Of a stretch of DNA of 64,000 nt, positions 10,336 through 22,497 are shown in pieces. The stretch lies in assembly GCA_028015205.1 (NCBI GenBank), contig CM051514.1, positions 43,788,150 through 43,852,149 of the forward strand, read 5' to 3'. Within the stretch, counting starts at the first letter, position 1. The number at the start of each line of letters is the position of its first letter. Position numbers and translations under genes: made by a program. The stretch is from Mytilisepta virgata. Lineage: Eukaryota > Mollusca > Bivalvia > Mytilida > Mytilidae. Under the pieces are notes generated by a model. The model saw nothing but the letters and a program-made list of their open reading frames with translations, was not told the DNA's origin and searched no databases.

Positions 10336-10833
10336 TTAACAATTGTTTAATATTGACCTAACAATCCATTTAAGGAAGTTTAAATCTATGTAACCTTATT
10401 TTGTATCAGAAAGTCAAAACATAAGAAAATTTTTTTTTTTTAATCCAAAAGCGAAAGAGAAGATAACTGTTGTCTTTTGGTCCACATAAGAAATATATAT
10501 ATCTTGAGAAACTAGTAGTACACTTAATAATTGAATAATAATTAAAAAGGAATAACTTTTAATCTGAAAATCACTTTGTCAAGATAATTAATACAGTCTC
10601 CAGTAACCCCTCTTATTGAATTAGTTGCTTTTTATAAGCACTGATTTTTAAAGTGCATTCTTTATTGTTCCTATTTTAGGCCACAAACATAATTAATAAG
10701 GGTTCTAAGGCCAGGTTGAGTACTCACAAAACATGTTTACAACCCCCTACATACAGTAAATTATTTCTACATGCATAACTTGTACTGATCTGCATGTATA
10801 TTCATATACGTTTGCATTCAAACTTTTGACAGA

Positions 10834-11069
10834 TCCAATAGCATTCCATAGCAGTTATTAGCAGTTTTGAAAACCATATTAGGATGTACAGCTTAGCAGT
10901 TTGTATGAATATTCATTATTGACAGCTGTTATTATAGCTGTTCTCATGAATATTCAGAGAAGATAGCAGTTTTGGGGTATCTCATTTAAATTTTTCGTTA
11001 AAAATAACAGCTAAATAACTGTGAAGGCTAAATAAACTGCTGAGAAACTGCTAAGGAATGCTATTGGAA
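10834..11069. mobile_element. Foldback/MITE-like inverted repeat
   Basis: TCCAATAGCATTCC...TAGCAGTTT at 10834 is the reverse complement of AAACTGCTAAGGAATGC...TTGGA ending at 11068, with one mismatch over about 24 bp. The interior repeats AGCTGTT/AACAGCT palindromes. No target duplication was identified. A wider pair, CCCAAGTCAAA (9260) and TTTGACTTGGG (about 11191-11201), may mark an older or larger element. Confidence 0.45.
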
Positions 11070-11370
11070 TGCCTATATGCAAATTAACCATTGCCTTGAA
11101 TTAGGCAACTGTGAATGCTAATGAACTGCTAAAGAACAGCTGTCAAGTAAGAACTGTGAATGCTAATAAACTGCTTAAGAACTGCTGTCCTCTTTGACTT
11201 GGGCTGGGGCAGATTATTTCCAGAAACTTGAGCCCCCCTCAGAATCAAGTGGTTGACGCCAAAAAAACTTGAGAGTTATTCATATAATTTAGATCTAGCT
11301 GGTATAGGCCAAATAAAAAAGTTTGAGTTGTCTTTCTTTGGTCAGACTTTTTGGGTCCAAAAAACAACAT

Positions 11371-11735
11371 TTTAGCTCACCTGACCTATAGGGCTATGTG
11401 AGCTATTGCCATCTCTTTGCATCCTACATAAACTTTCGATTAAAGATCTTCACTGAAACCACTGGGACAGTTGGGACCAAACTTTGGTGGAATGGTCCTT
11501 TGGAGGCCCCCTTCAAAATTTACTTCTGAAACAGTTGTTGTTACTTAAAAAGTAGAAAAATGGGGAATGAAAAAATCTATGAAACTGTAACACGGCCAGA
11601 TGAAACCAAACTAGGCACCATCCTTAGGTCCTTTTTCAGAATTGCGTGAAATGACCCTGACTGTTAACCAAGATGGCTGCCACACTCGAACCTAGTTTCG
11701 AAGAAAGTTTGGGGATATAGCGATTGTCTCTGTCC
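11371..11735 (+). mobile_element. Hairpin-ended repeat family E, copy with intact 5' hairpin
   Basis: Starts TTTTAGCTCACCTG and folds back at once (GCTCAC at 11375, GTGAGC at 11398-11403). Family phrases follow: GAAACCACTGGGACAG and AACCAAGATGGCTGCC. No 3' hairpin end was found. It runs into the tandem array at 11741. Confidence 0.65.
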
Positions 11736-11740
11736 ATCTC

Positions 11741-12545
11741 GCCATTCTGAACCTCTTATTTGGTTTTTGGTCCAAATTATTTTTCGGGTTTCTTTTTCCA
11801 AAATGTGTGACTTTTCCATTGCCTTATAATGGGGGGGGGGGGGGGGGGGAGGTATTTTGTATCTGCAACTCCCCCTAAACCACTTATTTTAATTTAATGA
11901 AACTTTCTCATGTTCTTAATCGTATAGCCATTCTGCACCTCCTACTTGCTTTTTGGTCAAAATTATTTTTCGAGTGTCTTTTTCCAAAACAGACTTTGCC
12001 ATTGCCTTATAATGGGGATAGGGGCAATTTTGTGTCCACAACTCCTCATAAACCACTTATTATAGTTAAATGAAACTTTCTCAGAATCTTTATCGTGTAA
12101 TGCCATTGTACACATACTTTTTTTGGTAAAAATCATTATTGGGGTTTCTTTTTCCAAAACATGGACTTTGCCGTTGCCTTATAATAGGAGAGGGGGTACC
12201 TATTTTGTATCCGCAGCTCATCCTAGCTAAACCACTTATTATAATTTAATGAAATTTTCTCCAAATCTTTATCATATATTGCCATTCTGCACTTCCTATT
12301 TTTTGTGGGGTAAAAACATTTTTGGGGTTTCTTTTTCCAAAACCTGGAGTTTGCCATTGCCTTATATGGGGGTACCCAATTTTTGTATCCACAACTCCTC
12401 CTTAACCACTTACTATAATTTAATGAAACTTTCTCAGATATTTTATCATATAATGCCATTGTGCACCTCTTATTTTTTATTTGGTAAAAATCATTTTTTG
12501 GATTTATTTTCCTTCCCAAAACATGGAGTTTGCCATTCCCTTGGG
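11741..12545 (+). repeat. Tandem array A, five units of 174-186 bp
   Basis: Units begin GCCATTCTG/GCCATTGTG at 11741, 11927, 12102, 12281 and 12455. Each carries AATTTAATGAAACTTTCTC and TTTCTTTTTCCAAAA. The first full unit holds a 19-G run (11831-11849). Open frames here come from the periodicity. Related single units lie near 20120-20260 and 21124-21320. Confidence 0.85.
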
Positions 12546-13149
12546 CAAAAGAAATGTTTCCGGTTTCCCGACTGACCGTGTTTTTTGGTGGGTAAAAAAA
12601 TTAATTTTGTAATTGACCCTGTTTTTTTCCTGGAATAAAAATTTTATTGACCAAAAACTTGAATTGTCGAACATTGTATTTAAAATCACAAAAATGCAAT
12701 ATTGTGAAGATATAAACACCGATTTTGATATGCTAATTAAACTTAGACCACACGGATGCATTCCAATTTAGGGTCGCTGAAGCATATGGTGCACTGTGTT
12801 GACTCAATTTTTTTTATTGACAGAAAAATATACAGACTCTTTCATGGAAAGAATAATGAAAAGGCATCCAATCAGTGAAAAAAAAATATTGACTTTATTT
12901 TTAGATCACAGAATCGAGCTAATTAGATACGCAAGCAGCATGCGTGATAGTTACTTTCACCCAGGACAGTGTGGTTAATTTGTACATTTTGCCGAAAAGA
13001 TCATATTTTTTGAAACCCGGATAAGGATTAAACAATGGTGGATCTTTTGCAAACAACATGTGAAAAGACCAGAATTTGAGGATTTTATGGGATTTTAAAG
13101 TTAGGAAAATGAATTTTAGAATTTTTTTGGCAATATTAGATGCCAGGAA
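12546..13149. other. Unassigned AT-rich stretch
   Basis: No gene or repeat boundary recognised. Confidence 0.35.
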
Positions 13150-13935
13150 CAGGGTTCTCACTAAGGCGCGTACATGCGTCCTGGACGCGCTAAATTGGAC
13201 TGGACGCGTCATTCTTCAAACTCATGCATCCCTGGGACGCATGTAGATCTAATCAGTTGCGTCTGAAGACCGTTATTTTCATTAAAAATCTCGAGCCGCC
13301 ATATTTTTGTTTTCTTGGAGATCAAAGGGGAAGGGGAAAGAAACGACAAAAAGTAAGCTAGAAAATGATGGCAATCGGAATTCTCGTGAGTTTTCATTGG
13401 TCACGGTGTTTTTTACCGACCGGTAACAATATGTAGACCTTATTTAAAAATAAATTTAGCGGATCTTGACATATCTATGCACAAATGGAAATTTTGTCAA
13501 TACATCTATTGATTATTAAGGTGTTCAAGCAAGGTCAATGGGAGGATTTTAAGAGTATGTTTGAGAAAAAATAATAGTAAAGATTATAGATAAATAAATA
13601 TTAAAAAATAAAATGGCAATAATAAATAAGTTGTGTCAAAAGGTACAAATATTTTTGCTCATATCTGTAACAGAAAATTTCTTCCAAGTTCGGAGCACCA
13701 CTGCATAATTTCATTTTTTTTTTTTATTTCAAATTATATTCGTCAGTATTTTAAGGCAGCACATGATTTTAATTAAACTTTAAAAATAGTACAATAGGCC
13801 TACCATGTTCAAAATATGCAGCAGTGTACGTTAAAAAAGTGGTGATGAGTCCTTGGACTGGGACTTATCAAAATCAGCTGGGACTCACCATTCTGACAAA
13901 TGACTCATCATGAAAAATTCTTAGTGAGAACCCTG
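13150..13935. mobile_element. 786-bp non-autonomous DNA transposon, 16-bp TIRs, 6-bp TSD
   Basis: CAGGGTTCTCACTAAG (13150-13165) is the exact reverse complement of the last 16 bp (13920-13935). The 6-mer CAGGAA flanks both ends (13144-13149 and 13936-13941). The subterminal regions hold short repeated words (GGACGCGT/GACGCATG at left, GGACTCA/GACTCATC at right). No transposase frame exists. 5'-CAGGG termini recall hAT elements, which make 8-bp duplications; the 6 bp seen here does not fit well, so the superfamily is open. Confidence 0.8.
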
Positions 13936-14806
13936 CAGGAAAGTAACTATTTCGTATCAAACGTGCCGAATTTGTACAAAATTGATGGGAGTGGACATCG
14001 ATATTGGAAGTTTATTTCTTGAAATAATTTTTATAATTTTTAATGACAAAATTGAAAATTTTGAGCGATTTTAACGATATTTGAAGAATTTCAACATATC
14101 CATCCGCGGAAGCCCCTGTTTGCTACCGAATCTTCGCATTTTCATTCAAAAACTAAAAATATCGCGAACAGAACATATTTTATTAACATTTTTATTCAAA
14201 TAAAAAAATAAATGACCCAAAATTAATGCTTTAAAGGATTAACAAAGAAGTAGCCAATCTAGTCTGCCATCGTGCAAGGGTTATTTCCTGTGGGGACTCA
14301 ATCCGTGAATGGCTTAATACACTAGCAGTCATAAATTTCTTTAATTTTCTTTAAGAACATTTTTTTTGTTGTCAAGAATTAATGGCCTAATTAGGGTTCA
14401 GAGCTCAGGTATCAAACAAACGGGGCCATTTGGTGTTGCACAAAAATAAAGAGTTGCTCCCCTTTTATAATTTTTTTCAATTCAATTTTTTTTAACAAAT
14501 GAATTATTAAATTCATTATTTATTGTTGAATAACATTTAAAAATAAATATCAAGAAGAAAATGTACAAGTCTATTGTAAAAAATATAAATTACAAACTTT
14601 TTTTGTACAATTATAATTTTGTGTAAGTTACCTTTGTAAAATTTTATGTCAACAACTCTGACACATGGTATTGAAATTTATTATGACCCTGTAAGGGGCA
14701 GCCGTGGATGTAACATTAGCTTTCCTTATCCATTATAACCAAGGAAAAAAAATGTAGAATGTAAATGGAAAGCTACATATTTTTTATAATTAAATATAAC
14801 ATTTTT
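13936..14806. other. Unassigned AT-rich stretch
   Basis: No gene seen. Several homopolymer and A/T-rich runs. Confidence 0.35.
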
Positions 14807-14807
14807 A

Positions 14808-16720
14808 GTTCGCCTCAACAAAGTTGAGGGGGACTATTGGGGTACCCCCAGCGTCCACATCGGTGTACACGTGTCCAAAGCCAGTTCTTACTTACTAGTT
14901 GACATAGGGTCATCTATTTTTGTGTGCAGGTGCATGATGAAGAGACTGACCATGTGACATAGGATGAAGATTACATGACCCATATTACACGGTTGACTGG
15001 TTTTTAGTTTTATATCAAAAATCAGTTTTTAACATACAAAGTGACCTATAATCATATTACTTGTCTTAAGGAGTAACATAGCCTCCCACCAAAATTAGGT
15101 CACTGACCTTATCGCGCTTCATTGACTTAGATTCAGTTTTTCGTCCGAGTTCAGTTCTCCAATACCAAGCTTGGATCTACAGTCATATTACTTGGTGTGA
15201 GGGTGCATCTTAGGAAGTTTCACAGCCTCCCACCAAAATTAGGTCACTGATACACTTATCACACTTCATTTACTAAGGTTAAGTTTTACGTCCGAGCAGT
15301 TCTCAGATACTAAGGGACCTTCAATCATAGTACTTGATGTAAGGCTTCATCTCAGGGAGTAACACAGCCTCCCACCAAAATTAGGTCTCTCTGACCTACT
15401 TAAAGCACTTCATTGACTTAGGTTAAGTTTTACATCCGAGTTCCACAGGGCTTTCCAAAGTAGCCGGTAGACGGCGGAAATCCGCCGTTCACGGTGGATA
15501 CAAGTGCCAGCTACTTCACTGATAAAAAAAATAAATTCAAAAAGAAAAAAAATCTCTTTAAAATATGTAGAAAAGCGTCAAGAATTGTATTGTCGCGATA
15601 AACAAGTATGTAAAACCTGTGTTTACCTTTAGCTAAATATAGTTCATGTGAATTCCGGTCACTGATTGGTCGTCTATAAAAAAAAGTGTAAATTTACGTC
15701 ATCTCTAATCGGAAAGCATCGTATTTTTGCAAGGATAATCAAAGAGAAGTTCCGATGGTCAACAAAAAAAAATTAAGTAGTAGGCTAAAAATTTAAATTT
15801 TATAACAATAATATTTGTTATTATTAAAAAAAAAACATATGAATTATCAGCATAAGGGAAAGAAAATAATGAAGAATTGAAGGTTACACAATCCTGCACA
15901 AAAAAAAATTGAAAGCGGCCCCCAGACTGTTCAGGTGACAAGCTTGTAGTATGGCGCGGCGGCCAGCTTTGCCGGCCGCATGTCACAGCCACCTACTTTT
16001 AGATTTCAGCCTACTACTTCAAATTGTATGGAAAGCCCTGGTTCCACTCTCTGATACCATTAAGGACCTACAATCATATAACTTGGTGTGAGTGTGCAGC
16101 CTACCACCAAAATTACCACTCTGACCTACTTATAGTGCTTCAGTTTTACGTCCGAGTTCAGTTCTCCAATACCAAGGGGCCTACAATCATATTACTTGTT
16201 GTGAGGGTGCATCTCGGGGAGTAACATAGCCTCCCATTAAAAATAAGGTGTGAGTGTGCATCTTAATATATAGGGAGTAACACACATTATCACACTTCAT
16301 TGACTTAGGTTAAGTTTTACGTCTGAATTCAGTTCTCAAATACCAAGGGACCTACAATCATATTATACTTGGTGTGAAGGTTGCATCTCAGGGAGTAACA
16401 CAGCCTCCCACCAAAGTTAATTCACTCTGACCTACTTATCACACTTCATTGACTAAGGTTAAGTTTTATATCTGAGTTCAGTTCTCAAATACCAAGGGAC
16501 CTACAATCATATTACTTTCTGTGAGGGTGCATCTTGGGGAGTAACACAGCCTCCCACTAAAAAAAGGTCACTCTGACCTACTTACTGCACTTCATTGACT
16601 TAGGTTAAGTTTAACGTCCTAGTTCAGTTCTCCGATACCAAGCAACCTACAATCATATTATTTGCTGTGAGTGTGCATCTTGGGGAGCTACATAGCCCCA
16701 CACCAAAATTAGTTGGAGAA
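14808..16720 (+). mobile_element. Hairpin-started repeat family I with 120-150 bp tandem array
   Basis: Begins GTTCGCCTCAAC-AAA-GTTGAGGGGGAC (14808-14834), a near-perfect hairpin. The array that follows has units marked by ACCTACAATCATATTACTTG near 15043, 15171, 15315, 16064, 16179, 16349, 16499 and 16644. Each unit carries GGGAGTAACACAGCCTCCCA and TCATTGACTTAGGTTAAG. A separate TIR element interrupts it at 15446-16040. The 3' end is unclear. Confidence 0.7.
15446..16040. mobile_element. 595-bp non-autonomous DNA transposon inserted in family I array
   Basis: 11-bp perfect TIRs (CAGGGCTTTCC at 15446 and its reverse complement ending 16040) are flanked by the direct repeat GTTCCA (15440-15445 and 16041-16046). 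GC-rich subterminal palindromes include CGGCGGA-AA-TCCGCCG near 15473 and a GCGGCGGCC/GGCCGC cluster near 15955-15980. It splits the family I array cleanly, so the insertion boundaries are firm. Terminus (CAGGG) and target duplication length match the element at 13150-13935. Confidence 0.8.
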
Positions 16721-17071
16721 CGAGAAGAACTAGGTAATCGTAGATTTCTCGTAAATTTCACAATCAATGACAAAAGAGTAATGAAAAAAATATTCAGAAA
16801 TCAGTGGCTTGTAGGCAGGTATAAAACATCAGCCAGCTACTGTAGCTGTTTGTAGGATTTCTGTCGTTTAAACAGCAAGAAAATTAAAACAAAAATACAA
16901 GGTTTAATTTATTTATTTGTACCGAATAAAACGTTATGACAATTTCTAGTAAATACATGGCATACATGTTTAGTTGGAAATCCCTGAAAGAAAACCAAAC
17001 ACATGGTGATGATATACAATACACAATGTGCGTAATCTGAATTTATGATGCACACATTAACATCAGTATTA
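16721..17071. other. Unassigned stretch
   Basis: No gene recognised. Confidence 0.35.
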
Positions 17072-17548
17072 TTAGCTCACCTGGCCAAAGGCCATGTGAT
17101 CTTTTGTCCTCACTTGGCGTCCGCACATTAACTTTTCACATTTTAATCTTCTCCTCTGAAACCACTGGGCCAAATGAAATTCATCTTGGCAGCAATCATC
17201 TATGTAAAGTCCTTTATAAAGTTTCATGTTCATTTCGTCTTGATCGGGGAACAGACATGGCCGCCATGGGCAAGAGTTTTCAAAAATCTTCTCCTCTGAA
17301 ATCGCTTGGCCAAATGGAACTAAACTTGAGAGGAAGCATATATGGGAGGTTGTTTACAAAGTTTCCTCATGTCGTCCAGATCGGGCAACAAACATGGCCG
17401 TCATGGGCAATTCTTGTTTCTCATTGGTTGATTGGAAAAAAAATTCTCTGGAACTGCTTGGCCAATTGGAATGAAACCTGACAGGAAGCATCTATGGGAT
17501 GTTCTGTACAAAGTGTCCTCATTTTGTCCTGATTGGACTACAAATACG

Positions 17549-17792
17549 GAACGCATGGTCGACACATAGGGATCACTATCTGTCGTCTTGCGTTGTCTTG
17601 CGTCGTCACACTTTTCTTCTATCCTCAACTACTCGTAAACCGCCCAAAGGAATTTGATGAAACTTTCTCTTCACATTAACCTTAATGCAAAGGTGTGAAT
17701 ATATATTTCATTTTTAGAAAATTTTAATATCTTTTGTAAAAATTGACGTCCGCAGGCGACACATGTCTTCCTTGGAAGACTCGCACATTTTA
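17549..17792 (+). mobile_element. Repeat family J, 5'-trimmed copy
   Basis: Shares GTCGACACATAGGGATCACT with the copy at 18573 and ends with the hairpin GTCTTCCTTGGAAGAC (17765-17780) followed by TCGCACATTTTAG. Confidence 0.65.
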
Positions 17793-17800
17793 GAAAATTA

Positions 17801-18089
17801 CAATCCAAAGATACTAATATTAGATATAGTAAATTTATACTATGCTGTATACGACGCATTTCAAGGAGTTACCTCTCATCAGCAGCATTAAAACCGAAAC
17901 ATTTTGAAGACCAAAAACCAAACTTATATTAAACAAGAAGTACTCAACCAAAAATACCGAAATAGGAAGCCAAATTTCAGCTAAGAAGATCTACCATGTG
18001 CAATACAAGGAATGAACCCTTAGTATTTCTATTATTTTTGAATTTTGCTAAATACTGGTAATTTCTGTAACAAATCAATGAATAATACT
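17801..18089 (-). mobile_element. Retrozyme-like element fragment with hammerhead ribozyme
   Basis: Minus-strand homologue of 25040-25325 over about 290 bp. It is truncated at its 5' end: similarity stops after AATGAATAAT near 18089. It carries the hammerhead motif at 17842-17888 and the end phrase CTATATCTAATATTAG-TATCTTTGGATTGT. Confidence 0.75.
17842..17888 (-). ncRNA. Hammerhead ribozyme motif (copy 1)
   Basis: Minus-strand 47 nt, in order: stem I strand ATGCTG; core CTGATGA; stem II GAGG/CCTT with loop TAACT; core GAA; stem III ATGC/GTAT (one G-U) with loop GTC; cleavage-site A; stem I strand CAGCAT. All three stems and both conserved core boxes are present, and the predicted cut follows A in UA|CAG (NUH rule). 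It is identical to the copy at 25226-25272. Self-cleavage is inferred, not shown. Confidence 0.75.
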
Positions 18090-18572
18090 TGGATCCAGAA
18101 TGATTTTACAGTGTAAAGAAAAAACAGATTAATGCTGTTAACCTCAGTAAATCATAATAATTAAAACAATTCATTTATAGATCTACATGTATATGTTTTA
18201 AGGTTTTTTCTTTTTCAGCCTAAGTTCAAAATTTACTATAAATAGAATGATCTTTTTGATCAGAGCCACACATGGAATAAACATCTAAAATGATTTTAAT
18301 TATGTTTGCAATTTCTTATGACAAAGAATATCAGGAATTTTCTAAGGCTTTTTCACATATTTCCACCATTCCTTATTGCTGGTAGCTTACCGGTATATAT
18401 ATAATTTTGACCACATGTCTGAACCATGCAAGTCCGTTGCCATTCCTGATCAGAGGAAGTAAATATCACTTAGACATTTAAACATTCTGTCACTGACTGG
18501 TAAAGTACGTTTTATTTAAATTTCACTATGCACTGTGTAAAAAAGTAAAAAAAATATTTTAATGGTTTATTG
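18090..18572. other. Unassigned filler between nested repeats
   Basis: No gene or known repeat seen. Confidence 0.35.
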
Positions 18573-19132
18573 TGTCGCCTGCGGAACGCATTGGTCGACA
18601 GATAGGGATCACTATCCGTCGTCTTCCGTCATCACACTTTTCCTCTATCCTCAACTACTCGTAAACTGCTCAAAGGAATTTGATGAAACTTTCTCTGTGC
18701 ATTAAGCTTAATGCACAGGTGTGCATATATATTTCATTTTTAGAAAATTTTACATTTTTTTTGTAAAAATTTACATTTTTGAAAAAAAAGGGGGGGGTCA
18801 AAAAGTCTAACCTCAACTACTCCATAACCGCTCAAAGGAATTTGATGAAACTATCTCTGTGCATTAACCTTAATGCATAGGTGTGCATATATATTTCATT
18901 TTTAGAAAATTTTTGTAAAAATTTACATTTTGGAAAAAAAAGGGGGTGGGTCAAAACTTCTATCCTCAACTACTCCATAACCACTCAAAGAAATTTAATG
19001 AAACTTTCTCTGTCCATTAACCTTAATGCAAAGGTGTGCAAATATATTTCCTTTTCAGAAAATTTAAATATCTTTCTTAAAAATTGACGTCCGCAGGCGA
19101 CAAAGGTCTTCCTTGGAAGACTCCCACATTTT
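18573..19132 (+). mobile_element. Repeat family J, copy with both ends
   Basis: Starts TGTCGCCTGCGGAACGCA...TCGACA (imperfect hairpin). It has three internal units marked TCCTCAACTACTC and GAATTTGATGAAACT, then ends CCGCAGGCGACAAAG plus the perfect hairpin GTCTTCCTTGGAAGAC (19106-19121). The 3' CAGGCGACA mirrors the 5' TGTCGCCTG. Confidence 0.65.
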
Positions 19133-19469
19133 TATTTGATTGGCTGATATAAAACAATCTTTTCCTCTGAAGTTGCTTGGCCAAATGGAACGAAACTTGA
19201 CAGTAAACATCTATGGGAGGTTCTTTACAAAGTTTCCTCATTTCGTCCTAATCGGGCAACAAACATGGCCATCATGGGCAATTCTTGTTTCTCATTAGTT
19301 GATTTAAATCAAGTTTAGAACTTGGCTAAGTTCTATGGAAAGTCTTTTATGAAATTATTTTTTTCATCCTGATTGGACGATAAGCATGGCTGCCATGGAC
19401 AATTCTTATTTCTACCAAGTGAGCGATACAGGCCCAGCACTCTGAGCCTCTAGTTACCCTTAAGAATGG

Positions 19470-19823
19470 ACCGCCTCGGTGGTCTCGTGGTAGCGTGCTC
19501 GCCCCGAGTGCGGAAGGTTGCGGGTTCGATCCCCGGCCGGGTCAAACCAAAGACATTAAAATTGGTATTTGCTGCTTCTCCGCCAAGCACACGACATCTA
19601 GGAGTAAGAGCAAAGACTGGTCGGCTCGGAGTCATTATAATGTCCGAGTGAGGTTATATGTCTTCCTGAGGACAGTTACCTCATGAGCTAGCACATTAAA
19701 AATCCGACTTAGCGTGTCGGTCTAGTACAAAGCAGGGATCATATTCATTATCATATCAACATGTTCTCGTCCTGATATGCACCTGGTTGCCACTGGACGT
19801 TAAACAATAATTCATCCATCCAT
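19470..19823 (+). mobile_element. tRNA-derived SINE, 12-bp target duplication
   Basis: The head has pol III box-like blocks: A-box region GGTCTCGTGGTAGCGTGCTC, and B-box GGGTTCGATCCCC near 19532. A body (GACATTAAAATTGGTATTTG) follows, then GCCACTGGACGTTAAACAA and an ATCC-repeat tail. CCTTAAGAATGG flanks both sides (19458-19469 and 19824-19835). The layout and tail fit mollusc V-type SINEs (RUDI-like), but the family name is not verified. Confidence 0.8.
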
Positions 19824-19982
19824 CCTTAAGAATGGTTATTGCGATGAAGTGCAATTAAAACTGGATATCTTGTTAAGTGCCCTTTACCAGCACCCTTCCA
19901 TTTTCATTTTCAAGCTGGAGTACTGTTACAATACAGTATTGGTCAGCCATCAGACAACATAATACATGGATAATTAATGATA

Positions 19983-20091
19983 CTACAATACAATACAAAA
20001 TAAATTTTCTGATATTTTACAACAGCACAATACGAAATAAATTTTCTGATATTTTACTACAACACAATACGAAATAAATTTTCTGATATTC
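19983..20091 (+). repeat. 37-bp tandem repeat, three copies
   Basis: AATAAATTTTCTGATATT recurs at 37-bp steps (20001, 20038, 20075), each preceded by CACAATACGA-like sequence. Confidence 0.8.
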
Positions 20092-20119
20092 CGGGAAAAA
20101 AACTACCTACCGGCCGTAA

Positions 20120-21420
20120 CCGAAAACACATTTTTTTCCTCATATTGTATCCGTCCTAAACCGCACGCTATAATTTAACGAAACTTTCTTAGAATATCAT
20201 ATAATGCCATTTTGCACCTCCTGTATTGTTTGTGGCCAAAATCATTTTTGTCTTGCCTGCGACAAAAAATCGTGGAGGCGAGATATAGGTATTACTTTCA
20301 GGCCATGGCAGCGGCGTGTACTTTTTAAAAAACTTTAATAACTTTGAACATGTAATACCTACAATTAAGATTCATGGTCCACAAGGTAGCTTATTGTATA
20401 AGGATTGCCACAGTATACTTATTTTGTGACCCTGACCTCATTTTCATGGTTCACTGACTTCACAAACATGAATTTAAAATCTGTGTCCAAGTTTCGTGGT
20501 TAAAAATGGATATCTTATTTGGTCTATATATAGTCCCAAGCAAGTCTGACACTTGCTTGGGACCTTGACCGCAATTTTATGCTTGAGTGACTTTGTCACT
20601 TTTTCGTGGTTAAGGCCATTTCTCAGAAACGAATGCCTAGACCCACTGTATTTGGTATATTGATAGTTCTTGATGGGGACATGCCAGTCTGACACTTGTC
20701 TCTGGACCTTGACCTCAATTTCATGATGGGTGACTTTCATCCAAATTTCTTGATTAAGTTATTTTTTAAGCAACTGTAATACCTAGACTCATTCGTGTTT
20801 GATCTAGAGATAGTTCTTAGTGGGTACATGCAAGTCTGACACCTGTCTCTGGACTTTGACCTCAATTGCATGCTTGAGTGACTTTGTCACATTTTCGAGA
20901 TTAGGTCCATTTCTCAGCAACTTTAATACCTAGACCCACCATATTTTGTCAATAGATAGTTCTTAGTGGATACATGTCGGTATGACACCTGCCTTTTGAC
21001 CTTGACCTCAATTTCTTTTAACACATTTTCCTTTGACTTGCAAAACTCAGTATTAGATAATCATTATTCTGTGTCCATGTGCATACTCAGGCGAGACATG
21101 TAGTGTGTCCACTCTTGTTGGGAACTGTTTTACTTTTGGAAAAAGGTGGGATGCGGGGTATCCATTTTGTATCTGCAACTTGTCCTTAAACAGTCTTATC
21201 TATAATTTAATGAAACTTTCTCAGATTCTTAATCATATAATGCCATTGTGCACCTATTGTGTTTGTGGCCAAAATCATCAAATTCCTTTTGGGGAACTGA
21301 TTTTCTTTTTGAAAGGGGGGATGGGGGTTACGCAACATTTAAAGTATCATGTTCTTAACTATTATACAGTATTATGTTATCTTTTCATCAATCATATATA
21401 CTTTAAATATTTAATGTAAT
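20120..21420 (+). repeat. Array A units split by family D copy
   Basis: The left unit (20120-20247) ends CCAAAATCATTTTT. The right part resumes at GGAACTGTTTTACTTTT (21124) and continues with another unit (AATTTAATGAAACTTTCTC near 21195). The parts join across the D insertion, so D landed in a pre-existing A unit. Confidence 0.6.
20248..21123 (+). mobile_element. Hairpin-ended repeat family D, copy 1
   Basis: Starts TTGTCTTGCCTGCGAC-AAAA and ends CTCAGGCGAGACATGTAGTG...CTCTTG. Internal units of about 145 bp carry TCTGACACTTG, TTGACCTCAATTTCATG and AATACCTAGACCCAC. No protein is encoded. Confidence 0.7.
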
Positions 21421-21423
21421 GAT

Positions 21424-22497
21424 TATTTTCTTCAACTTTATAAAGACTTAATTATTGAAAAAACATGTATCAATTTTTGCAAATACCAAGAAGGCAACAA
21501 TGATAGCGGTGATGGGAGAAGTTAGGCGTTACCCATTGTTTCATGAAGTTCTAAACATGATCAAATTTTGGAAAAGATTATCAGAAAAAAATTGACTCAC
21601 TCATTATGTATACCGTGTTTTCCTGCCTTATAGGTCGAGACTTTTTTACTTTAAAATGACCATTTTACCATTATATGTCTATGGAGAAAGTATCAATTAA
21701 ACCTTTAGGCCACATAGTCTTAATTAGTCCAGAAAATACAAGTACTGTACTTTGGGTTTTTTTTTGCTTAACCTTATGGGAACATATATGCATTTAAATA
21801 AAAGTATTTAAATTAAAACAATCAAAAAATGCTTAGATATATTGAATTTATCCAACCTTCTAAAAATTTTGCATAACAGAATATAATTATTAATAATTTT
21901 GTGAAATTTTGTCTTAAAAAAGGGTGATAACCCAACATTGTTTACAAAAATACAAACAAGTTATAACTTGTCATCATTGTTGACAGCCACAAGTTAACCG
22001 TGAAATGATAGGTTCAGTATAAAAAAAGAATGAATTAACAAACAGTTCTGTACTTTTCATGTTAAGGACGATGTTAAAAAGAAAAAATATTCATTTACAA
22101 TTAGAGTTGGATGGCTTTTGCAAACAATTTATTTTTCCACGGAAGTTCAGGTTGCCTGCATGTGGGGTCATTGGATTGGTCCGAAATGTGTGAGTCTCGA
22201 TCGTGCCTAATGGGTGGGATATCACACGTATGATTCTTTAAGAAGGGTACCTATTTTGTATAATCAACTCCTCCTACAGTTTTCAATGCAGTCTTCAAAC
22301 TTGGTAGAATGTTTGTATATATATTGGAAATATGCACCTCCTATGATGGATTCATTACAAACACAGAAATCCCAGTTGCTGTAACATTACATATTCTTAT
22401 AGTCTTCATTTCATCAATAACAATAACATTAACAAATTTCCACTCCTTAGTCATTGTTAAGTAATGTAACTCGGCCATTTGATTTTTTGACCAATTT
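21424..22497. other. Unassigned AT-rich stretch
   Basis: No gene. One weak array A fragment near 22240-22345. Confidence 0.35.

Larger units (their letters stand above)
17072..19453 (+). mobile_element. Hairpin-ended repeat family E, full copy with nested insertions
   Basis: 5' hairpin GCTCACCTGGCC-AAA-GGCCATGTG (17075-17099). Internal units of about 140 bp start CTTCTCCTCTGAAA (17147, 17287, about 17430) and carry CAAACATGGCCG. The 3' end, GTGAGCGATACAGG...GAGCCTCTAG, is at 19418-19453. Two family J pieces and a minus-strand retrozyme-like fragment split it between about 17549 and 19132; the E sequence resumes at GATTGGCTGATA. Confidence 0.7.

Noticed and set aside
12249..12575. 108-residue plus-strand frame
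   Set aside because: Lies wholly in tandem array A and repeats with its period.
19466..19686. Frames of 61-63 residues on both strands
   Set aside because: They sit in the GC-rich tRNA-like head of the SINE.
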